Positions 1 through 4,486 of a DNA stretch of 10,011 nucleotides are shown here, piece by piece. Origin of the DNA: a bacterium (GTDB taxonomy: Bacteria > CSSED10-310 > JAJRTK01); NCBI GenBank assembly GCA_024278345.1, contig JAJRTK010000395.1, positions 1 to 10,011 of the forward strand, in the 5' to 3' direction. Every line of letters starts with the position of its first letter. The stretch's first letter is position 1. The notes under the pieces were generated by a model. The model did not search any database, was not told the origin of the DNA, and saw nothing but the letters and a program-made list of their open reading frames with translations. A program made the translations under genes and the position numbers.

Positions 1-10
1 CGGTAATTTT

Positions 11-182
11 GAGACATCTGAGACCTATCAGATCCGGTTGACAACTTCACCGCTGGGGCAGGCCTCCTTCCCGGCTCCGTGCAGCCCGGAGGGCGCTACA
101 CCGGCAAGATGCCGGTGCCACCGTTTCGGCGAAGAAAATTGTAAAGCAAAAACACGACAATTTGATAGGTCCCAGACATCTC
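11..182. mobile_element. MITE-like element or insertion-sequence remnant bounded by 20-bp inverted repeats
   Basis: Positions 11-30 and 163-182 are inverted copies of each other with 17 of 20 bases matching; the best core is GACCTATCA (22-30) against TGATAGGTC (163-171). The copies bracket about 130 bp with no credible coding sequence and a PVC-type hairpin repeat at 99-117. Terminal inverted repeats around a short non-coding core are typical of miniature inverted-repeat elements or the remains of an insertion sequence. No transposase is present and I see no clear target-site duplication, so the call is an inference. The right end runs directly into a tandem repeat (174-204), which could reflect the same insertion history. 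Confidence 0.4.
99..117. repeat. Short hairpin repeat of the TGKMPV/GTGILPV type
   Basis: CACCGGC and GCCGGTG form a perfect 7-bp stem around an AAGAT loop, followed by CACCG. Translated, it gives TGKMPV on one strand and GTGILPV on the other. I know this as a recurring palindromic repeat scattered through genomes of Verrucomicrobia and Planctomycetes, often mis-annotated as the end of small hypothetical proteins. Its function is unknown; REP-like behaviour is plausible. It is the main lineage clue in this window. A single copy is seen here. Confidence 0.6.
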
Positions 183-204
183 ATTGGTGAGACATCTCAT
201 TGGT
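174..204. repeat. Tandem direct repeat, two 15-bp copies
   Basis: AGACATCTCATTGGT occurs at 174-188 and again at 190-204, a period of 16 bp. The shorter word AGACATCT also occurs at 12-19. The second copy runs into the palindrome starting at 203. The repeat could be a pair of protein-binding sites upstream of the 294-1868 gene, or a by-product of the inverted-repeat element at 11-182. Nothing in the sequence decides between these. Confidence 0.85.
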
Positions 205-228
205 TCGATCATGATCGAACATTTTTTG
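203..228 (+). promoter_or_regulatory. Perfect 18-bp palindrome followed by a T run: operator or weak intrinsic terminator
   Basis: GTTCGATCATGATCGAAC (203-220) equals its own reverse complement. As RNA it folds to a 7-bp stem with a CATG loop, and the T run at 222-227 follows almost directly, as in an intrinsic terminator reading rightwards. The stem has only three G-C pairs, so a terminator would be weak. A dyad of this length 74 bp upstream of a start codon could equally be a dimeric repressor site. Its GTTCG/CGAAC ends recur in the inverted repeat at 243-284. Confidence 0.4.
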
Positions 229-242
229 TTTCCAACTCCAAT

Positions 243-284
243 CCAGTTCGGTATGTTTAGTACAATGGCGTTGTTCCGAACTGG
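243..284 (+). promoter_or_regulatory. 9-bp inverted repeat flanking a possible -10 box and touching the ribosome-binding region
   Basis: CCAGTTCGG (243-251) and CCGAACTGG (276-284) are perfect inverted copies 24 bp apart. Between them lies TACAAT (261-266), a five-of-six match to the sigma-70 -10 consensus, but no good -35 box is found 16-18 bp upstream, so the promoter is tentative. The right arm runs into GGTGGTGA (283-290), the only Shine-Dalgarno-like stretch before the ATG at 294. If both arms are transcribed, the hairpin would partly cover the ribosome-binding site; as DNA, the arms could be operator half-sites. They share GTTCG/CGAAC with the palindrome at 203-220. Confidence 0.45.
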
Positions 285-293
285 TGGTGAACC

Positions 294-1868
294 ATGGTCA
301 TGACAATTGATAATCTTTCTTTGAGCAACAGCGGCATACGAATTGACACGGCGGTCTGTCCGGAGCCAGGTCCCGAAAGCGGCCTCTCGACCCGGACAAC
401 CCACCTCGAAGATGGCAAGATCGTTGCGGCGGCGCCCCGAAAAGCTCAGCCTCTTCTGCGCACTCTGACAGTGAGATGGGGTTTGCTCATTTCCGGGAAA
501 TTAGGTGATGACATGCTTGGGCATGCCAGAGCTTTGGAGGAAGCGCTCAGCTACGTCCATTCTCAAGCAGCCGCTGCTATGGAGTTTCTTGGCAACCTCC
601 ATTTGGTGCTGCTCCGGCAAAACCGGTTTCTCATCCCGCATTTCGGTACCAGCGATGTCTATCTCATCCGAAGACGCACCATCCACCCTCTGGTTCTAGC
701 GCCGAACCTTCAACAGCTTGAGGAAACCCTGGGGATCGAGTTGCCTTCCTCAAAGTTTGACGCTTCACGCGTAGCCTGCGGGAGTGCGCACTGGCCGGAT
801 GCATCGGCCATGCAAGTGGCGACTTCCAGCTACCTTCCAGGGGACTTCTTGCTCCTGACCTCCCCGGGATTGTTTGAAAAGAGGGACTGGCCGGGGATTC
901 TTGGTTCTATCCCAAAAAATGGGAGCCCCTTCGAACAAACGTCTAACCGCCTGGCACGTCTGGGGCGGCCACGCGTTCAGAAAGAGGGCGAAGGCTACCT
1001 GCTGCTTCGTATCGATGGAGAAGATTCGGAGTCGAAATTGGAGCCGACGACTGCCGCCCAGGAAAGGCCGACTCGCCCCATCCATACAGCGGAGATCCAG
1101 GAGATCATCCAAAAGCAGTTGGTGGCACCTTCGCCAAGCTCGCCGGTGCCCAGGCAATCTCCGGGCCTGGCCCTATTCCTCTTGGTGGCCGGGCTTCTCT
1201 TGTTGGCTCTTTGGTATCTGGCCCCACTCCTGTGGAAAGGGGATTCAGAGTCGGCGCCGAGGCATCCGGTACAGCTTCGGCGACGGTCGGCCGTTTTGGG
1301 GCAAGCAGGCCTTGGGGAGACTGGTCTGGGCTCGGGATTCGCATCGAGTTCCAGGGCCAAGGGAGTCGTGAGCCGGGAGTTCCGGCAAACACCGGAGTCC
1401 AAGCCCCTGGCAAAGAAGCCGGCTTCCGGAAATTCGGCGGTGGCTCCCTCTGCGGTACCGCACACGACCAATCGTGAGGCCATTGCGCGGCCTACCGCAA
1501 CCGAAGTCCTGGAAAAAGAGAAAGCCGAAGAAAGCGGGAATCCTCTGGCCGATGGCCGAACAGCGGTCATGGCGAAGGATCTCGATACGGCCATACTTCA
1601 TTTTCGCCAGCTCTTCTCGGCACGCCCAAGAGCCTACACGATCCAGGTTGGAGTCGTGAGCCAATCGAGTTCGGTTCTCCGCTATTTTGGCCACGGAGAG
1701 GGAGTACCTCTGATGCTGAGCAAGAAAAAGGATCGGTATTACCTTTGTATCGGCCTATTTTCCACTGAGCCGGAAGCGTGGCAAGCGATCAAGGGGTTGC
1801 CCGAGTTCTTTAGAAAGCAGAACGCGATTCCTAAGGCTGTTTCAAAAGTTCTTGGCCATTCCCTCTAA
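294..1868 (+). CDS. Membrane protein with degenerate PP2C-like region, one TM helix and C-terminal SPOR-like region
   Basis: The 524-residue product reads in three parts. Residues about 60-245 follow the strand pattern of PP2C-type phosphatases: GNLHLVLLRQNRFLIPHFG (100-118) matches the usual strand pair ending in GDSR, and LPGDFLLLTSPGLFE (181-195) matches the usual GD-LLLCSDGL. The metal-binding acidic residues are largely missing (GTSD for GDSR, SPGL for SDGL), so it is probably a non-catalytic pseudophosphatase. Residues 290-313 form one clear transmembrane helix. A low-complexity stretch leads to residues 447-519 (YTIQVGVVSQ, then YYLCIGLFSTEPEAWQAI), which fit a SPOR-type peptidoglycan-binding fold. 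The PP2C part would be cytoplasmic and the SPOR part periplasmic. The ATG at 294 has only a weak ribosome-binding site (GGTGGTGA). The stop overlaps the folC start. The domain calls are from pattern reading; no named gene is recognised. Confidence 0.75.
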   Translation: MVMTIDNLSLSNSGIRIDTAVCPEPGPESGLSTRTTHLEDGKIVAAAPRKAQPLLRTLTVRWGLLISGKLGDDMLGHARALEEALSYVHSQAAAAMEFLGNLHLVLLRQNRFLIPHFGTSDVYLIRRRTIHPLVLAPNLQQLEETLGIELPSSKFDASRVACGSAHWPDASAMQVATSSYLPGDFLLLTSPGLFEKRDWPGILGSIPKNGSPFEQTSNRLARLGRPRVQKEGEGYLLLRIDGEDSESKLEPTTAAQERPTRPIHTAEIQEIIQKQLVAPSPSSPVPRQSPGLALFLLVAGLLLLALWYLAPLLWKGDSESAPRHPVQLRRRSAVLGQAGLGETGLGSGFASSSRAKGVVSREFRQTPESKPLAKKPASGNSAVAPSAVPHTTNREAIARPTATEVLEKEKAEESGNPLADGRTAVMAKDLDTAILHFRQLFSARPRAYTIQVGVVSQSSSVLRYFGHGEGVPLMLSKKKDRYYLCIGLFSTEPEAWQAIKGLPEFFRKQNAIPKAVSKVLGHSL

Positions 1869-3217
1869 TGGGTGATTTAGCCTATGCCCGGACACTCCGC
1901 AAACTGGCTGGTTTTTTCGACTCTGAAAAGCGGGGGCGCGTTCTCTTCTCCCGGAACGATTATAGCCTGACGCCGTTGCGCGACTACCTTGCTGGCCTTG
2001 ACGCACTACGAACCGCCCCGTGCGTTCTCCACGTGGGCGGGACCAACGGAAAGGGCTCGATTTCGGCTTACGCCGGGGCCATTTTCCGGGAGCTGGGTCT
2101 AACCGTGGGACTGTTCACCTCTCCACACCTGGTTTCCTACCGCGAGAGGATTCAGCTCAACGGGCGGCCAGTTTCCAAAGAACTCTTCCACCAGACGGTG
2201 GAGGGGATCCTGGCGGAAAAGCCCGATCCTGGTGGTTCACCCATGCGAAGCGTCTTCGAGATCCTGACAGCCGCGGCGGCTATCATTTTCAAGGAAACAG
2301 CCCTGGATGTGGCGATTTTCGAGGTTGGCCTGGGGGGGAAACTAGATGCGACGAACGTGCTGGAGACCGACGTCTCGGTACTCGGTCCCATCGCCCTGGA
2401 CCACACGGAGGTCCTTGGCGGGACACTGGAGGAGATCGCGGCGGACAAGGCGGGAATTATCCGGGCCGGGCATCCGGTCATCGCGGCCCGGCAGGCTCCG
2501 GAAGTCCTGGGAATTCTGGAAAGGGAGGCGGAGCAGCGGGACTGCGGGCTGCTAGTGGAGGGCCGGGACTTCCGGGTCACCAGCCAAGAAGGGTCCATTT
2601 CCATTCGCCTTGGCGACGGCCTGGGATACGAGGGGCTCCAGCCGGGCATGCCCGGTCCCCATCAGGCATCCAACGCCGCCGTGGCGTTGGAAGCGTGCCG
2701 CGCCCTCCTGGGGGATCTAGACGAGGCGGCGGTCCGGCGGGGCGTGAGGAGGACCAGGCTGGCGGGTCGGCTGCAGAGGATCGGGTTGTGCGGCGGCTCG
2801 GCGGTCTGGGTGGACGGCGGGCACAACCCGGCTGCGGCCAGGGCGGTGGCGCGGGGAGTTCCGGGGCTGGCGCCAGGCCCCAGGGCCCTGCTCCTGGGCG
2901 TATCGGCCAACAAGGACGCACCAGGGATCCTGGCGCCGCTACTGCCGCTCTTCGACGCGATTTTCGTGACGGGTTTTCCCGGGCCTCGCAGCCTGCCGCC
3001 CGGGGAGTTGGGTGCCCTGGTGCGAGGAATGAGCCGATGCCCTGTGGAGGTCTGCCCCGGCGTCGAGGCGGCGTGGCGGAGCTGGTGGGCGGTGCGGGAC
3101 CGGTACCCGACGCTTCTTTGTTTCGGGAGCCTGTTCCTGGCGGGTGCGCTCCTTTCGCTGCTCCACGGTGCGGGGCTGGTGGACCTGGATCCCGAGCCGG
3201 ATCCGGTGGTGGGGTAG
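1868..3217 (+). CDS. folC: Bifunctional dihydrofolate synthase / folylpolyglutamate synthase
   Basis: This cytoplasmic Mur-ligase-family enzyme uses ATP to add glutamate to dihydropteroate (making dihydrofolate) and to tetrahydrofolates (making polyglutamates that are retained in the cell). The 449-residue length is normal for FolC. Visible motifs in order: P-loop HVGGTNGKGS (55-64), TSPHL (84-88), FEVGLGGKLDATNV (151-164), LDHTEVLG (177-184) with AADKAGII (191-198), HQASNA (265-270), RLAGRLQ (297-303), and the C-terminal-domain motif DGGHNP (316-321), where most family members have DGAHNP. The ATG is inside the upstream stop (TAATG) and no Shine-Dalgarno sequence precedes it, so translation is probably coupled to the preceding gene. 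GC content rises towards the 3' end. Whether it has both activities or only one cannot be read from the sequence. Confidence 0.95.
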   Translation: MGDLAYARTLRKLAGFFDSEKRGRVLFSRNDYSLTPLRDYLAGLDALRTAPCVLHVGGTNGKGSISAYAGAIFRELGLTVGLFTSPHLVSYRERIQLNGRPVSKELFHQTVEGILAEKPDPGGSPMRSVFEILTAAAAIIFKETALDVAIFEVGLGGKLDATNVLETDVSVLGPIALDHTEVLGGTLEEIAADKAGIIRAGHPVIAARQAPEVLGILEREAEQRDCGLLVEGRDFRVTSQEGSISIRLGDGLGYEGLQPGMPGPHQASNAAVALEACRALLGDLDEAAVRRGVRRTRLAGRLQRIGLCGGSAVWVDGGHNPAAARAVARGVPGLAPGPRALLLGVSANKDAPGILAPLLPLFDAIFVTGFPGPRSLPPGELGALVRGMSRCPVEVCPGVEAAWRSWWAVRDRYPTLLCFGSLFLAGALLSLLHGAGLVDLDPEPDPVVG

Positions 3218-3275
3218 AGGATGGACGGCGGCGGGGTCGTGGCGGCTCCTGGAGAATGCTCGGGGGCGTGGAGGG

Positions 3276-3311
3276 GCGCGCAGCGACGGACGGATTGCCG
3301 TCGATGCGCGC
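3276..3311. terminator. Strong GC-rich hairpin between convergent genes, probable bidirectional terminator
   Basis: GCGCGCAGCGACGG (3276-3289) pairs with CCGTCGATGCGCGC (3298-3311), giving a 14-bp stem with one mismatch and an 8-nt loop. It is the only strong dyad in the 113-bp gap between the folC stop (3217) and the stop of the opposing gene (3331), where a shared terminator would be expected. Neither side has a U tract, so it is not a classic intrinsic terminator. It could stall polymerase, protect 3' ends, or separate converging transcripts. Confidence 0.5.
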
Positions 3312-3330
3312 GGAACTCGACGCAAGGAAG

Positions 3331-4485
3331 TCACGCTTGCCGCCAGCTTCCGGGGATTCCCACCAGGGCGAAGGTGGTGGGGCCGGTCATGGATTCACCC
3401 GCGAAGGCGTAGAGGAAATGAGTTTGGGGAGTGCTCACCAGGTCGAGCATGCGGCACAGATCCAGGGCGAAATAGCCAGTGGCCATGGAAATTCCGTTCT
3501 GGGTTTCCAAGGGTTCGTAGCTTGGAACCGCGAGCCGGAGCAGACAGGGGGCAACGCGAACGCTCCCGGTGAGGAGCAGGCTGATGGGGACCACTGCCGT
3601 TTCGGGAGCGTCAGAATCGGAGCCGGTGGTTGGTTGTTGAGCGATATGGTGAGGCTGAACGGGCAGGCGGAAACTGGCCAGGAGCGGGCAGCGAGTCTTT
3701 CTTTCGATGGGGATGACCCGTTTGGCCGAGAGGCGGAGGCCTGGTTTGTCCGGGAGATCTGGGGAATCTCGGCGCCTGGTGTAGTCGGGGAGCGGGTGGG
3801 GATGCGCATCGGGGGAGGGTGGAGTCGCTGGAGGCGGATGGACCGGGGGTGGTTTCAGGGAGGTCGCCTGGTATCGTTGGAGGAACTCGTCCACGGCCGG
3901 GTCCTGGTAGATGGCCGATTCGACGACCTTCATGCGGCAGCGGTTGGAGGTGCGGTCCTGGAGGATCAGGGTGATGAGGTAGTTTGCTCGGCGGGTGGGA
4001 AGGCGGAGGCGTTGGGCGAGGTCGAGGGTGTGCCCTTCGCTGGTCATGGCGTTGGGATCGGGTGCGGCGGGTGATCCGTTTTTGCTGGGGGGCTTGGGGG
4101 ACCGGGGTGGGCGCCGGGTGGGGAGGAATGCGGGAGCGGCCGTGAGTGCGTCGGTGTCGAGGTCCATGGCGGTGATGATGGCGGTGCGCTGGAGGTCGAG
4201 GCAGTTTGGATCGGCCAGCTTCCGGGTTCGCAGGACGGCGACGGGAAAGCGGCGGTGCTCGCTGATGGCGACGGTGCTGGGCGCGCCGATGATGAGGGCT
4301 TCCTGGCCACGGCGCATGAACGGCCGCTGCAGTTCCTTGCGGGTTCGCCAGGGATCGATCCAGTATTCTTCATCGGCCAACCCGAATTGGTCTTCGAACA
4401 ACGTTTTTCTCCTGCCCACGGGTTTCGGATGCGTGGTGGCGATGCCAGTAGCCGCAACCTGGAGAGGTTTCTGAAGGAGATTCAC
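3331..4485 (-). CDS. Protein of unknown function with two proline-rich linkers (about 384 aa)
   Basis: I recognise no family. Numbering from the GTG at 4485, three parts are visible. Residues about 25-118 form a compact region rich in charge and aromatics (FGLADEEYWIDPW, then ALIIGAPSTVAI). Residues about 145-208 form a second folded-looking region (ANYLITLILQDRT). Residues about 280-375 form a hydrophobic third region (ISLLLTGSVRVAPCLLRLAV, then ATGYFALDLCRMLDL and FLYAFAGESMTGP). Proline-rich linkers at about 119-145 and 210-235 separate them. No signal peptide is seen. The reading frame also opens at a GTG at 4518, but that start overlaps the upstream gene by 32 bp with no ribosome-binding spacing. 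The GTG at 4485 lies one base after the upstream TAG, with GGGG nine bases before it, so I prefer it. It is probably the last gene of the minus-strand operon. It could be an accessory factor for its two large neighbours (inference). Confidence 0.7.
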   Translation of the reverse strand: MNLLQKPLQVAATGIATTHPKPVGRRKTLFEDQFGLADEEYWIDPWRTRKELQRPFMRRGQEALIIGAPSTVAISEHRRFPVAVLRTRKLADPNCLDLQRTAIITAMDLDTDALTAAPAFLPTRRPPRSPKPPSKNGSPAAPDPNAMTSEGHTLDLAQRLRLPTRRANYLITLILQDRTSNRCRMKVVESAIYQDPAVDEFLQRYQATSLKPPPVHPPPATPPSPDAHPHPLPDYTRRRDSPDLPDKPGLRLSAKRVIPIERKTRCPLLASFRLPVQPHHIAQQPTTGSDSDAPETAVVPISLLLTGSVRVAPCLLRLAVPSYEPLETQNGISMATGYFALDLCRMLDLVSTPQTHFLYAFAGESMTGPTTFALVGIPGSWRQA

Positions 4486-4486
4486 T

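Noticed and set aside
38-43. TTGACA as a -35 promoter box
   Set aside because: No sequence resembling a -10 box lies 16-18 bp downstream; that region is GC-rich.
174-204. Tandem repeat as a CRISPR remnant
   Set aside because: Only two 15-bp copies with a one-base gap, so there are no spacers and no cas genes nearby.
96-404. 102-codon minus-strand frame ending in NGGTGILPV
   Set aside because: Its end is simply the translated hairpin repeat at 99-117, and its start lies inside the 294-1868 gene. It is a typical spurious call caused by this repeat.
995-1594. 199-codon minus-strand frame
   Set aside because: It is antisense to the TM and low-complexity part of the 294-1868 gene; the product is Arg/Ser/Pro-rich and lacks domain signals.
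2020-4074. 684-codon open frame on the plus strand
   Set aside because: It overlaps folC in another frame and then lies antisense to the 3331-4485 gene. Its product is Gly/Arg-rich without domain structure, as expected of a shadow frame in GC-rich DNA, while folC and the opposing gene read as real proteins.
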